Translations under genes and position numbers: made by a program
Part shown: piece by piece, positions 1 through 8,329 of the stretch
Numbering within the stretch: position 1 is the stretch's first letter
Layout of the letters: every line of letters begins with the position of its first letter
Source: JBBQER01 sp052148155
GTDB taxonomy: Bacteria; Actinomycetota; Acidimicrobiia; IMCC26256; PALSA-610
NCBI GenBank assembly: GCA_052148155.1
Contig: JBKQIY010000056.1
Coordinates: forward strand, 1 to 32,250
DNA: 32,250 nucleotides
Reading direction: 5' to 3'
Notes under the pieces: model-generated
The model's input: the letters and a program-made list of their open reading frames with translations, nothing else
Told to the model about the DNA's origin: nothing
Database searches by the model: none

Positions 1-3
1 GCG

Positions 4-828
4 CTAACCGCGGTCGGTCAGGCCCGCGAGGATCTCCATCGACATGAGCCACTCATCGAGATCGGTGCGCCACGGCGCGGAGATGACGTGTTGGACGCCA
101 GCTGCCCGGAACTCGTCGTACTCGCGACGAATGATGTCTTGCTCCATCCCGAGCGGATCCCATCCCGTTCGCAATGAGATTCGGAACTCGTCCTCGGGTC
201 GTTTCGAACGGAGCTGCTCGATCGGTCCACGCGCTTCGGCGGGGGTAACGCCGATGAGCTGGAAGCCGTCGCCGAACTCGACGCCGCGGCGATACGCCCG
301 CTCACTCGACCCGCCGATCCAAATCGGGATTGTGTGCGCCGGTTTGGGAAGGATCCGCGTGTCGTCGAAGCGGTAGAACTCGCCGTGAAACGTTGCCGGA
401 TCGTCGCGCCAGCACGTTCGGAGCAGCTTCAGAATCTCGTCCGTTCTCTTGCCGCGGTCATGAAATGATTGTCCGAGCGCGCCGAACTCGGCTTCGGACC
501 ACCCGACACCGACCGCGATGGTCAGGCGCCCTCCACTCAATGCGTCGAGACTCGCGAGCGCGTTCGCGAGCCAAAGCGGGTTGTGCTGAGGGATGACGAG
601 CACGCTCGTTCCGAGGCCGATACCGGAGGTTGCGGCCGCCGCCCATGTCAGCGTTAGCAGCGGGTCGTACAGGTACGGCGACGGATACGACTGCGACGCC
701 GGGTGCACGACGTGGTCACTTACCCACACGTCGGAAAATCCGAGGCTCTCCGCGTGATGCGCGGCTCGGGTGATCGCGTCGGGTCCAGCAACGCGCCCGT
801 ATTGAGGGAGGTGAGATCCGATGTACAT
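4..828 (-). CDS. LLM-class (luciferase-like) F420-dependent oxidoreductase
   Basis: This 274-residue protein has the fold signature of luciferase-like monooxygenases of the TIGR03619/F420 type. Visible marks are the N-terminal MYIGSHLPQYG strand, the conserved segment AESLGFSDVWVSDHV (about residues 27-41), the SGGRLTIAVGVGW motif near residue 100 and the PIWIGGSSERAYRR segment near residue 170. Such enzymes use reduced F420 (sometimes FMN) to reduce or oxidise a hydrophobic substrate in the cytoplasm; the substrate cannot be predicted. The ATG at 828 gives the family's usual N-terminus. The gene stands alone on the minus strand and its stop codon lies at the left edge of the window, so any downstream operon partner is out of sight. 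Confidence 0.9.
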   Translation of the reverse strand: MYIGSHLPQYGRVAGPDAITRAAHHAESLGFSDVWVSDHVVHPASQSYPSPYLYDPLLTLTWAAAATSGIGLGTSVLVIPQHNPLWLANALASLDALSGGRLTIAVGVGWSEAEFGALGQSFHDRGKRTDEILKLLRTCWRDDPATFHGEFYRFDDTRILPKPAHTIPIWIGGSSERAYRRGVEFGDGFQLIGVTPAEARGPIEQLRSKRPEDEFRISLRTGWDPLGMEQDIIRREYDEFRAAGVQHVISAPWRTDLDEWLMSMEILAGLTDRG

Positions 829-890
829 CGTTCCGCTCGCGATTCAACGTGCCGCCAGGAAGACAGAACCTATCGAAGCCCTAACCCTCC

Positions 891-1035
891 GGTCAGCGCT
901 ATCTCGGCGGGTTGGCGTTGGTGCTCGGCCGTGACGACGAAGCCGAGAACTACTTCATCCAGGCGACGGATCTCAACCGTCGCTGTGGCATGAAGTTTCG
1001 CGGCGGCGCGCACGCAACTCCTCTGGCTACGACCT
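891..1035 (+). pseudogene. TPR-like scrap, possibly from a regulator/cyclase ATPase C-terminus
   Basis: A short frame reads RYLGGLALVLGRDDEAENYF and then a second helix ending CGMKF. This is the helix pattern of the tetratricopeptide tail of AfsR/LuxR-type or adenylate-cyclase-linked ATPases (LG..DEAE..F..A). After GMKF the match continues in a different frame (AAARTQLLWL), so a frameshift lies near 993. The frame is closed upstream by a stop at 882 and has no start codon. I see no other part of the parent gene. I infer a decayed C-terminal fragment; the family call rests on pattern similarity only. Confidence 0.35.
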
Positions 1036-1480
1036 GCGAGTCCCCGACGAACTCGTTCGGCACCTGCACCGGTCCCCCCGCTGATGTCGGCGTCGTTCAT
1101 GCGAAGGCCGCGCCGCTGCGTTTCAACACCTGACCGGCGGTCTCCAGCACTCATGGGTGATGTCGCACCCAGATGCGAGCATGGGCAGATGGACACGAGC
1201 GACTCCACGAAGCACGGATTCGTCGCCCCGGAACACGCGCCGCAGGCGATACGGACGCTCGAGGCGCGAGTCGACGAGCTGCGAGCGGCCGGCGATGGGT
1301 TTTCCGCGTTCGGAGTCGACATGAGCAAAAGAGCTTCGCAATCGGCTCTCGGACTGCTGGGATCGGCCGGGCGAGGGGCCGATATCGGCGACCTTCTCTC
1401 CTGAAATTCTTCCCGACGGCATGGTCGACATTGCATGCGAGCTCGGTACGGCGCCTCGGCCTCGCATCGCGCGGTCGGGT
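1036..1480. other. Gap without a confident gene
   Basis: A plus-strand frame at 1189-1404 could encode 71 residues (MDTSDSTKHGF...) with fairly high third-position GC, but it has no good ribosome-binding site and I recognise no family. A perfect inverted repeat TGGGTG-N6-CACCCA lies at 1154-1171. Its arm order and spacing differ from the TCACCC-N5-GGGTGA dyads elsewhere in the window. Confidence 0.3.
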
Positions 1481-1483
1481 TTC

Positions 1484-1501
1484 GTAGTACGATTGCTACA
1501 T
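1484..1501 (+). promoter_or_regulatory. Promoter/operator of the toxin-antitoxin pair
   Basis: GTAGTA-N4-TGCTAC (1484-1499) is a near-perfect palindrome with one mismatch. It overlaps a -10-like TACGAT (1488-1493). A transcript starting 7 nt after that hexamer would begin at about 1500, making the GTG at 1502 almost leaderless. A palindrome over the -10 box fits autorepression by the ribbon-helix-helix antitoxin, as is usual for type II modules. This is inferred from position and symmetry. Confidence 0.5.
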
Positions 1502-1741
1502 GTGGGCGTTGACCCGTCGGCACTCAAGCATGGATTGTCCGTCGAGGACATCGAACATTCCATCCGAAATGCGATGGTGAGCGACGGCTTGGACGACGAC
1601 CTCTGCCTGTATCTGGGCCCGAGTCGCAGGGGATCGCTGATCGAGGTGATCGTCATTGTTCGCGGTGGCGGACGCTCGGAGTTGGCGATCCACGCCATGC
1701 CGATGCGAGAGAAGTACCGGCGACTGCTGCCGGGGGAGTGA
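1502..1741 (+). CDS. BrnT-like small toxin of a type II toxin-antitoxin pair
   Basis: Starting at GTG 1502 this is a 79-residue protein. The sequence VDPSALKHGLSVEDIEHSI followed later by IHAMPMREKYRRLLP resembles BrnT/RelE-fold small toxins, in which a KHG(V/L)S segment opens the domain and a basic C-terminal strand carries catalytic residues. Family members are usually ribonucleases that inhibit translation. The open frame extends back to an ATG at 1421, but the upstream residues look unlike the family and the promoter-like TACGAT at 1488 would lie inside, so the shorter form is preferred. The stop TGA overlaps the antitoxin ATG by one base, so the two are co-translated. The toxin-first order matches BrnTA. 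The exact family is uncertain. Confidence 0.65.
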   Translation: MGVDPSALKHGLSVEDIEHSIRNAMVSDGLDDDLCLYLGPSRRGSLIEVIVIVRGGGRSELAIHAMPMREKYRRLLPGE

Positions 1742-2022
1742 TGATGGCGAAGAAGAGTTATGGACGGACAACAACTGGTAAGCCGATCACCGAGGAGCTC
1801 GTCGAGAAGCTCGCGGCGAAGGGCGAAGCGGGGTTCGACCCGGAAGAGATTCTCCGCCGGCGCGGCGGGCGTCCGCCGATGGGGTCGTCTGCGGCGTCCG
1901 TGGAGTCTGTGCGTCTCGATCCGGAGCTCAGCGACGCGCTGCACGAGCGCGCCGAGCGCGAAGGACGGACGAACTCGGAGCTCATCCGAGACGCGTTGCG
2001 TCGTTACCTCCAAGTGAGCTGA
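1741..2022 (+). CDS. CopG/ribbon-helix-helix antitoxin
   Basis: A 93-residue protein read from the ATG that overlaps the toxin stop (a second ATG follows at 1744). The C-terminal 40 residues form a ribbon-helix-helix DNA-binding domain: the strand VESVRLDPELSDAL, then a helix rich in Arg/Glu and a final helix SELIRDALRRYL. The N-terminal half is charged and probably neutralises the toxin. It likely represses its own promoter through the palindrome at 1484-1499. The toxin/RHH order and overlap support a genuine module. Confidence 0.75.
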   Translation: MMAKKSYGRTTTGKPITEELVEKLAAKGEAGFDPEEILRRRGGRPPMGSSAASVESVRLDPELSDALHERAEREGRTNSELIRDALRRYLQVS

Positions 2023-2230
2023 CGACGGCGAGCGTCGAGCGCGACCCAGCGAGATCGTCTCAACCGCTCAGCGCGGCGCATCTCTGTGCATCGATCGTGG
2101 TGCCGTGAATTCTGCGGAGCGGTTCCGCAGCGCACAGGAGTGGACGGGACTCGACGCGATGAACGTCGCACCGATTGCCTCGTCAGCGGTACTGCGAGGC
2201 CGCAACAAGGAATACAAGAGGGCCGGGCTA

Positions 2231-2278
2231 TCGGACCCATAACCCGAAGGTCGGAGGTGCCATCCTTTCCCGCCACCA
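2231..2278 (+). pseudogene. Degenerate 3' half of a tRNA-Met (CAT)-like gene
   Basis: A tRNA-like 3' half can be laid out: anticodon arm TCGGA, loop CCCATAA with anticodon CAT (2238-2240), CCCGA; variable AGGTC; T-stem GGAGG with a damaged T-loop (TGCCAT) and CCTTT; then CCCGCC-A-CCA ending at 2278. Position 33 is C instead of U, one anticodon-stem pair is A-C, the T-loop is one base short, and no matching 5' acceptor (GGCGGG) or D-arm exists upstream. It is therefore not functional as it stands. A 3' tRNA half with an encoded CCA is what integrating elements often leave behind. The flanks at 2023-2230 and 2279-2364 hold no gene I can support. Confidence 0.45.
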
Positions 2279-2364
2279 TGCAAGCGCAGGTCAGGGTCGG
2301 TGCACTCGCCTCGGCCCTCTCATGTCGGGTCGAGCGGGACGGCTGGCCCGCGCGGTTTACCTGA

Positions 2365-3552
2365 TCACGCGACGACACCTGCGTCGCGTAGCTCGCTGAT
2401 CTGCTCGTCGAGGCCGAGCTCGGTGAGGATCGCATCGGTGTGCTCACCGAGCGCGGGGGAGTTGGCGGTCAACGACGCCGGCGTCGCGCCGAACTGCGCG
2501 GGATGGCGAGGCAAGCGCGTCTTCCCGACGATGTGATGGTCGTGGAGCTCGAACAGTCCGACCGCGACCGCGTGCGGGTCGTCGGGGAGCTCAGCGGGCG
2601 AGAGGATCATCGCGAACGGGACGCGCTCGGCCTCGAAGCGTGCGCTCGCGTCCGCCATGCTGCGCGACTCGGCGTGCGCGTAGCACCGCGCGATGATCTC
2701 GGCCGTCACCTCGCGGTGCGTCATGCGCTCGCCGATCGTCGCGACGCGAGGGTCGTCGTAGCCGTCGACGTCGAGTGCGCGGCACATCCCGGCGAAGTCG
2801 TGATCGGAGGTCGGTGTCACGATTCCCCAACCGTCGGTGAACCGCAGCGGCCGGAAGCCGGCGACGAAGCTCGACAGTTGCGATCCGTCCGCCTCGAGCA
2901 GCACCTCGTTTGCCGCGGAGTCGGCCCACAGGAATGAGACGACGGCGTCCATCATCGAAAGCTCGATGTGCTGGCCCCCTTGGCCGAGTTCCCGTGCGTA
3001 CAGCGCGGCACTGATTGCTTGCGCCGCGTACAAAGCGGTCACTTTGTCGGCGGCCGTTTGCCGTAGGAACACCGGGATGCCGTCGTCCGGATCGGATTGG
3101 TTCGCCGCGAGTCCGGCGTAGGCCTGGATCACGGTGTCGTAGGCGCTGCGGTCGCGGTACGGGCCGGTCGTGCCGAACCCGGACAGCGACACGTATACGA
3201 CGTCACTGCTGATCGCGCGCACGTCGTCGTAGCCGAGCCCGAGCTTGTCCATCACGCCGGGTCGGAAGTTCTGAATGAGCACGTCGGTGTCGGCCGCGAG
3301 TCGGCGCACGATGTCGAGCCCTGCCGGAGTCTGCAGATCGACCGCGATCGAGCGTTTCCCCCGGTTGCACACGAGATACAGGGAGCTCATCCCGTTGACG
3401 CTGACACCGACCCACCGCGCGATGTCACCGACACCGGGCCGTTCGACCTTGATCACCGACGCGCCCTGGTCGGCGAGCAGCGCGGCCGCGTACGGCCCGG
3501 TGAGCGCGATCGACAGGTCCAAGACCCGGACGCCGTCCAGTGGCCCGCTCAC
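2365..3552 (-). CDS. CaiB/BaiF family (class III) CoA-transferase
   Basis: A 395-residue class III CoA-transferase, the usual family length. It opens with GPLDGVRVLDLS and shows DQGASVIKVERPG (about 28-40), CNRGKRSIAVDL (62-73) and FRPGVMDKLGLGYDD (96-110). The motif AADKVTALYAAQ puts an Asp at residue 169, the position of the catalytic Asp of formyl-CoA transferase. It should move CoA between a donor thioester and a carboxylic acid; the substrates are unknown. The GTG at 3552 is chosen because it overlaps the upstream SDR stop as GTGA; a longer frame to 3762 adds only Arg-rich sequence antisense to nothing known. It is the last gene of an operon with the SDR and the Baeyer-Villiger monooxygenase, suggesting CoA activation of a degradation product. 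Confidence 0.92.
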   Translation of the reverse strand: MSGPLDGVRVLDLSIALTGPYAAALLADQGASVIKVERPGVGDIARWVGVSVNGMSSLYLVCNRGKRSIAVDLQTPAGLDIVRRLAADTDVLIQNFRPGVMDKLGLGYDDVRAISSDVVYVSLSGFGTTGPYRDRSAYDTVIQAYAGLAANQSDPDDGIPVFLRQTAADKVTALYAAQAISAALYARELGQGGQHIELSMMDAVVSFLWADSAANEVLLEADGSQLSSFVAGFRPLRFTDGWGIVTPTSDHDFAGMCRALDVDGYDDPRVATIGERMTHREVTAEIIARCYAHAESRSMADASARFEAERVPFAMILSPAELPDDPHAVAVGLFELHDHHIVGKTRLPRHPAQFGATPASLTANSPALGEHTDAILTELGLDEQISELRDAGVVA

Positions 3553-4652
3553 GCGCCGAACTCCGCGTGCAGGCGCGGCCGCCCGTCGGGACCGCTGTAG
3601 GCGAGGCCGAAGCCGGGCGGGTTCGCGAACTCGGGGAGCGCGACCGACACGCGGGCTGCGATCCACGCGTCCATGAGAGCGTCCTCGGCCGCGTAGTCGA
3701 ACGGATCCGTGAGCACCATCTCCTCGAGGCCGCCGCGTTCCGGTGGGTGCTCGGCGAGCCAACGGGCGGTGAGCCCGACCGCCTCGCGTGCCGGCACGAC
3801 ATCGCGATGCCCGAGGTGGTCATGCACGCGCGAAAGGTCGAGCACCCGGTGGGTCACCGAGGGCTGCGCGAGCAACGGCCACGCCGGGACGGCGAGCTCG
3901 TAGGGCATCGACACGACCTCGATCTCCGCGCCGAGTTCGCGCGCACACAGCTCGACGACCTGGCGCACCGTAAGCACTTCCGCGTCGCCGATGTTGAAGA
4001 TCGTCCCCGCGCTGCGCTGTCGATGTTCCACCGCCGCCACGACCGCGGCCGCGCAGTTGACGGTGTAGCAGTGATGGTGCAGCGTCAAGCCGTCGTCGGC
4101 GACGACGATCCGTTGCCTGCCGTCCAGGACGCGCCGGACGATTGTCCACTCGCGCGGCGCCGGCTGGTGCGGACCGTAGAGGTACGGATAGCGAAAGTGC
4201 GCGGCGTTCGGATGCGCCGCGAACACGGCCTGTTCCGTGCGGACGATGCGGTAGCCCTTTTCGTCGAGCGCGGGATCATCTACGAGCGCGCTGTCCTCGG
4301 CCACCGGGACCGGCAGTCCGGCCGGCTCGTGCAGCCAGGCGTTCGTCCAGCCGCGGTACGCAGGCACACCACCCACGGAGACGAAGTGATCACATCGACC
4401 CACCGTCGCCGGCGCGACCATTCGGAGCCGTCCATACATCGCGACGACGACGTCCCATGTCGTGTCGGCCAGCGCGTCTCGAAACGACACCTCGTCGTAC
4501 GGGTCGGCGTGGACGTGCACGAGATCGGGCGGCGTCTCCGGTCGCTCGTGCTCGCCCCGGTGCAGGATCGTGACGTCGTGCCCGCGCTCGACGAGCCGCT
4601 CCACGATCGGTATACCGCTCGGGCCCGTGCCGCCGATCATCAGGATGCGCAT
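3549..4652 (-). CDS. NAD(P)-dependent epimerase/dehydratase-like extended SDR
   Basis: A 367-residue extended short-chain dehydrogenase-like protein. The N-terminus MRILMIGGTGPSG carries the dinucleotide-binding GGTGxxG (residues 7-13), followed by a strand ending in HRGEHERPE. Further family marks are RYPYLYGPHQ near 160 and a C-terminal substrate domain. The expected YxxxK pair appears as YRIVR (Tyr134, Arg138), so the usual catalytic Lys is replaced; many atypical SDRs are sensors or act by another mechanism. The stop overlaps the CoA-transferase start by 4 nt, and the gene follows the monooxygenase by 67 nt, so it belongs to the same transcript. The substrate is unknown. Confidence 0.85.
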   Translation of the reverse strand: MRILMIGGTGPSGIPIVERLVERGHDVTILHRGEHERPETPPDLVHVHADPYDEVSFRDALADTTWDVVVAMYGRLRMVAPATVGRCDHFVSVGGVPAYRGWTNAWLHEPAGLPVPVAEDSALVDDPALDEKGYRIVRTEQAVFAAHPNAAHFRYPYLYGPHQPAPREWTIVRRVLDGRQRIVVADDGLTLHHHCYTVNCAAAVVAAVEHRQRSAGTIFNIGDAEVLTVRQVVELCARELGAEIEVVSMPYELAVPAWPLLAQPSVTHRVLDLSRVHDHLGHRDVVPAREAVGLTARWLAEHPPERGGLEEMVLTDPFDYAAEDALMDAWIAARVSVALPEFANPPGFGLAYSGPDGRPRLHAEFGA

Positions 4653-4719
4653 GACGCCGCTCAGCCCATCACACGCGCGTGAGTAGCTGCCAGAACGCGT
4701 CGTGCGTCGAGGGGCACGC

Positions 4720-6663
4720 TCACCGCAGTACGTAGTCGTCCGCGTTCGGTTCGCGCGTCTGGCGCCAGTAACGCACGAGATCGAACGGCCAGTTCTGCGC
4801 GATGCGACCCTTCGTGTTGCGATACCAGGTGTTCACGTCGCTCACCCCCCACGCCATCTGCTGGTTGCCTTCGTCGATCAGCACGTTGTAGGCGTCGTGC
4901 ACCTCAACCTTCGGCTCCATCGCCCGAAGACCCCGACGAAGCAGCATGCCGAGGCTCTCGACGATGAACTGCGCTTCACACTCGGAGAAATACGTGATGC
5001 TGCCGTTGATGACAATGTTGGTGTTCGGCCCGTACATCAAAAAGAGGTTCGGGAAGTGCGGCACCGTGATACCGAGGTAAGCCCTGGCGTCACCGTCCCA
5101 CTGCTCACGCAGATTGCGCCCTCCGGCGCCCTCGACCTTCATGGGCGTGAGGAACTCGGAAGCCTGGAAGCCGGTGCCGTAGATGATGACGTCGAGATCG
5201 TGCTGCACTCCATCTGCGGTCGCGATGCCGCCGGCGTTGATCGCGTCGATCGGGGTTGTCTCGACGGTGACGTTGCCCTGCTGGAGCGCCGTCGGGAAGC
5301 GGCCGCCATCAAGAACGACGCGCTTCGCGATTGGCGGATAGCTCGGCAGCATCTTCGCCCGCAGCTCGGGATCGGGGAACGCGACCTCGTAGTACATGCC
5401 GAGCATCGTCCGCAGCATCTCGTTCGGCGCGCTCACCGACGTGCCGTTGCTCTCCCAGTTGGGGTCAACAGTCGCCAGCGGCAACAGGCCCTCTTGTGTG
5501 CGGGCGAATATCCAGAGCCGATCCCAGTTTGCGAACTGCGGCACGTTGCGCAGAAAGGCTCGCTGGGCGACCGACACGTCATCTTCGTATGCAGGCACCG
5601 GCAGGAGCCACGGTGGCGTTCGCTGGAACACCACGAGGTTGGCCGCGACATCGGCGACGCGCGGAATGAACTGCGCGGCACTCGCACCCGTGCCGATCAC
5701 GCCGACACGCATGTCGCGCAGGTCGACGGTGCTGTCCCACCGGGCCGAATGGAACGACGGGCCCGTGAAGTCATCGATGCCTTTGATATTGGGCATCGAC
5801 GGCCGATTGAGCTGTCCGGTCGCGCACACGAACGCGTCGAGCCGGTGCGTTTCCGGTCCGCGGCCCGACGACGACGTGTCGACGAACCAGGCGCACTCGG
5901 TCTCGTCCCACCGCGCGCCCAGCACCTCGGTCGAGTAGCGAATGCAGTCAGCGACACCGAAACGCTCGATGCACGTACGGAAGTAGTCGAGCAACACAGG
6001 CTGGGGCGAGTGGTACTGCGGCCAGTCGGGCGTCTGCGCGGTCGCGTAGCTGTAAAAGTGGTTCTGGATGTCGACGCGGCATCCCGGGTAGTCGTTCTCG
6101 AGCCACGTGCCTCCCACATCGTCGTTCTTCTCGAACACCACGACCTCGACGCCGGCCTGGCGGAGCCGGTGCGCCGCGATGATGCCCGACATGCCGGCGC
6201 CGACAATGCCGACGCTGACGCGCGTACTGGGACTTATCTCGCTGACCGTCCAGGTCGGCCGCCGCAAGTCGGCGCCGTCGAGGGCGAGCTCGGCTTCGTA
6301 GAGCGACTCTGCGTCATCGTCGATCGGCGAGCCGTTCACGAACTCGACGAGCCGCCGGCGATCGGCGCCAGTCAGCGGCGGCTGGGTCGGGCTACCCGAA
6401 TCGCGGTGACGGATCAGCGCGCCGGCGGCCAGTTCGCGCGCCTCGGCGATCTGCTCCGGCGAGTAGCCGGCATCGGGCTCGAGCACTCGTGCGAGGTCCG
6501 GACGCAGGTCTTCGCGGGCGATCGACAGATCGCCAGTCAGGTGGGCAACCGACGCGAGCAGCGGCGGGATGGGGGCGTCCACGAGGCTCGCGCGGATCTC
6601 GTCGTCTGACTCGGCGATCGGTTCTGGCTCAACATCGAAGCGCACGCTCCCAGTCTGGCGCAC
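4720..6663 (-). CDS. Baeyer-Villiger-type flavin monooxygenase (4-hydroxyacetophenone monooxygenase-like)
   Basis: A 647-residue FAD/NADPH monooxygenase. It has an N-terminal helical domain of about 145 residues, then GAGMSG (155-160) for FAD, the Baeyer-Villiger fingerprint FTGPSFHSARWD (299-310, pattern FxGxxxHxxxW[PD]) and a second Rossmann motif GTGASA (near 324) for NADPH. The N-terminal extension and total length match 4-hydroxyacetophenone monooxygenase (about 640 residues). It should insert oxygen next to a ketone to give an ester or lactone. GTG 6663 is chosen because AGGAGG (6669-6674) sits 5 nt before it; the frame continues to 6783 without a good start. It heads the operon with the SDR and CoA-transferase, suggesting degradation of a ketone such as an aryl or alicyclic one. 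Confidence 0.92.
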   Translation of the reverse strand: MRQTGSVRFDVEPEPIAESDDEIRASLVDAPIPPLLASVAHLTGDLSIAREDLRPDLARVLEPDAGYSPEQIAEARELAAGALIRHRDSGSPTQPPLTGADRRRLVEFVNGSPIDDDAESLYEAELALDGADLRRPTWTVSEISPSTRVSVGIVGAGMSGIIAAHRLRQAGVEVVVFEKNDDVGGTWLENDYPGCRVDIQNHFYSYATAQTPDWPQYHSPQPVLLDYFRTCIERFGVADCIRYSTEVLGARWDETECAWFVDTSSSGRGPETHRLDAFVCATGQLNRPSMPNIKGIDDFTGPSFHSARWDSTVDLRDMRVGVIGTGASAAQFIPRVADVAANLVVFQRTPPWLLPVPAYEDDVSVAQRAFLRNVPQFANWDRLWIFARTQEGLLPLATVDPNWESNGTSVSAPNEMLRTMLGMYYEVAFPDPELRAKMLPSYPPIAKRVVLDGGRFPTALQQGNVTVETTPIDAINAGGIATADGVQHDLDVIIYGTGFQASEFLTPMKVEGAGGRNLREQWDGDARAYLGITVPHFPNLFLMYGPNTNIVINGSITYFSECEAQFIVESLGMLLRRGLRAMEPKVEVHDAYNVLIDEGNQQMAWGVSDVNTWYRNTKGRIAQNWPFDLVRYWRQTREPNADDYVLR

Positions 6664-6879
6664 GAGCTCCTCCTGGGTGTTCCAACCCGAACAGTCGCGG
6701 AACACAGACAGACAAGTCGGCCGTTGGGCGTGGCGCTCCGAGCCGTTTCGGTGACACGTTGGCCATTTCGGTGGGTTCGGCAATCGGCACGTCGACGTCC
6801 TTCAGATCCGTCGGGAAGTGCTCGGCCGGCGTACGGAACTGGCCGTCCAGGTCGTTGTCGAACGACGCCGAATCCCAAG

Positions 6880-7249
6880 AGTCGGCGGCGGCCGATCCAG
6901 CGTCCGCCGCCGACTTCATGCACACCGACGTCGTCGTCACCGACATGTCGATGCGTACGCAGGCGACCGGTCCGAATCGAAACGACCAAGTACCTCGGCC
7001 GCACTCTCGGTGACGTTCCCGTACGGCCGATCGAGCAGCCTGCGTCATGTCGTCGGCGGATGTCGCGGCGGCGGCTTCGAGTGGACCGCGGGACCGAGCG
7101 CCGGACTGATCGTCGGCATCACCGCGCTGGAGCTCGACGATGCCGGGCCGATCACGAGGATCAGGTCGGTCTCTGACTCCCGACAGTTGGAGCCGACAAC
7201 TGAAGACGGCGCGATCGCGGACGTTGTCGCGAACGCTTCGGGCAGATAA
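6880..7249 (+). pseudogene. Frameshifted SnoaL/NTF2-like protein
   Basis: Three successive plus-strand frames together read as one NTF2/SnoaL-like domain: ADFMHTDVVVTDMSMRTQATGP (frame of 6912), then KYLGRTLGDVP (frame of 6991), then SLRHVVGGCRGGGFEW and GLIVGITALELDDAGPITRI (frame of 7040) to a stop at 7249. The joins fall near 6972-6990 and 7014-7021. This is the order of the N-terminal helix, middle and final strands of this family of small cone-shaped enzymes and scaffolds. I found no clear N-terminus before 6880. The gene is either decayed or interrupted by two sequence errors. The family call is by pattern. Confidence 0.45.
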
Positions 7250-7345
7250 CGGAAAGGTCGCGCCAACGGCGAGAAACGACGGTCCGGTTACTGTTTCGCT
7301 GTGTCTGAGCCGGTCCGTCGAGTTGCCGGATCTTGGTGGACGGCG

Positions 7346-7723
7346 TCAGGTACCTCCTGCCGCGAGCTTCCGGCGCCGCTGCAAGATGCGCTTACGCTCG
7401 CGCTGTGACACGCCGCCCCACACGCCCAAGTCGATACGATTGGTGAGCGCGTACTCGAGACATTCCGATTGCACCGGGCATTCTGCGCAAACCTGACGTG
7501 CTAATTCGAAGCCCGTGCCGGGGGACGGAAAGAACCGTTCGGGATCGCTCCCTCGGCACCGCGCCTTTTCCATCCACGCAGTTTCGTCGACTTCCGCCCC
7601 GGCGGCAGACATCGATCGGTCGCCTTCGCCCGGACCGTATTCGACGTCGAGGTCGCGGGCCTGGTCGATCTCAAGCGGACTGCCGACTGGAGACAACGAA
7701 GCGTGTGCCATAGGCATGATCAT
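7346..7723 (-). CDS. WhiB-family [4Fe-4S] transcriptional regulator
   Basis: A WhiB-like protein. Four conserved cysteines are spaced C-X22-C-X2-C-X5-C (residues 56, 79, 82 and 88 counted from the ATG at 7723), preceded by the tryptophan-containing WMEKARC and followed by the turn motif GVWGG and a basic tail ERKRILQRRRK. WhiB proteins bind an O2- and NO-sensitive [4Fe-4S] cluster and act with sigma factors; they occur only in Actinobacteria and their phages. The start is uncertain: ATGs at 7723, 7717 and 7711 give about 125 residues with an acidic N-terminus, and ATG 7612 gives 88. None has a strong ribosome-binding site. Arg/Ser-rich sequence before 7723 argues against the full open frame to 7975. 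Confidence 0.88.
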   Translation of the reverse strand: MIMPMAHASLSPVGSPLEIDQARDLDVEYGPGEGDRSMSAAGAEVDETAWMEKARCRGSDPERFFPSPGTGFELARQVCAECPVQSECLEYALTNRIDLGVWGGVSQRERKRILQRRRKLAAGGT

Positions 7724-8329
7724 CGCCCGAGACGACACGAGATCGGAATGGTCAGAACATCGGCGACTCATAGACAGTCTGACCTTCCGCGCCGTCCGCC
7801 GATATATCCGGGGTGAGCGTCGAAGAATTTGTTCCTGAAGTCGAGGGCAAGGGGCCGAGGCGTGACTTCTCGAGTCCACTGTTCGTCCGACGCTCGACGA
7901 TCTTGGCGGGCCGCCGCGGGAATATCTCGGCCGTGAGTAGCGCCCCATGCTCTGCGAGTTCATCGGACGGTCCACTCCGCCAAGGAAGCCGGTAGACGAC
8001 TTCGCCGCGGCAATGCGGACCGTAACGAGGCGCGGTTCACGAAGCCGATCGACATGAACAAGGGTGTCGTCTATGGCGTTGGCTGCCGAGCGCTACACCG
8101 AAACGTCGACCTCAACCTGTTGTGCGCCCGAAAGCCTCGGAACGTGGTTCCGCAAGACCGCTCGTCGAGCTTTTCGAACTCGCGAAAGGACCGGTAGCGG
8201 CGTGGATGTGGACACGGCGATCAGTGAGGATCGCGAAAGGGGCGGGCATTATCTGCTGCAGCTCTTTGGGAGCGTCGACTTCCCTGATGATCGAGGGCGC
8301 ACCGTCGACGTCACGCGTACTGTGAGCGC
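7724..8329. other. Gap of about 600 bp without a confident gene
   Basis: All open frames here are Arg/Ser-rich shadows or short. No tRNA, terminator or copy of the TCACCC dyad was found; a lone GGGTGA at 7811 and GGGTGT at 8062 lack a second arm at 5 nt. This stretch would have to hold the promoters of the WhiB gene (-) and of the DUF2127 gene (+), but I cannot place them. Confidence 0.4.

Noticed and set aside
1154..1171. TGGGTG-N6-CACCCA inverted repeat
   Set aside because: The arm order is reversed and the spacer is 6 nt, so it is not the same operator, and no gene start or -10 box is placed suitably.
2452..2468. TCACCG-agcgc-GGGGGA, a two-mismatch match to the regulon dyad
   Set aside because: It lies inside the CoA-transferase coding region, and about one two-mismatch match is expected by chance in the window.
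4702..6609. Long plus-strand open frame of 635 codons opposite the monooxygenase
   Set aside because: Antisense shadow of a high-GC gene; its His/Arg/Asp-rich translation shows no domain, while the minus strand has full enzyme motifs.
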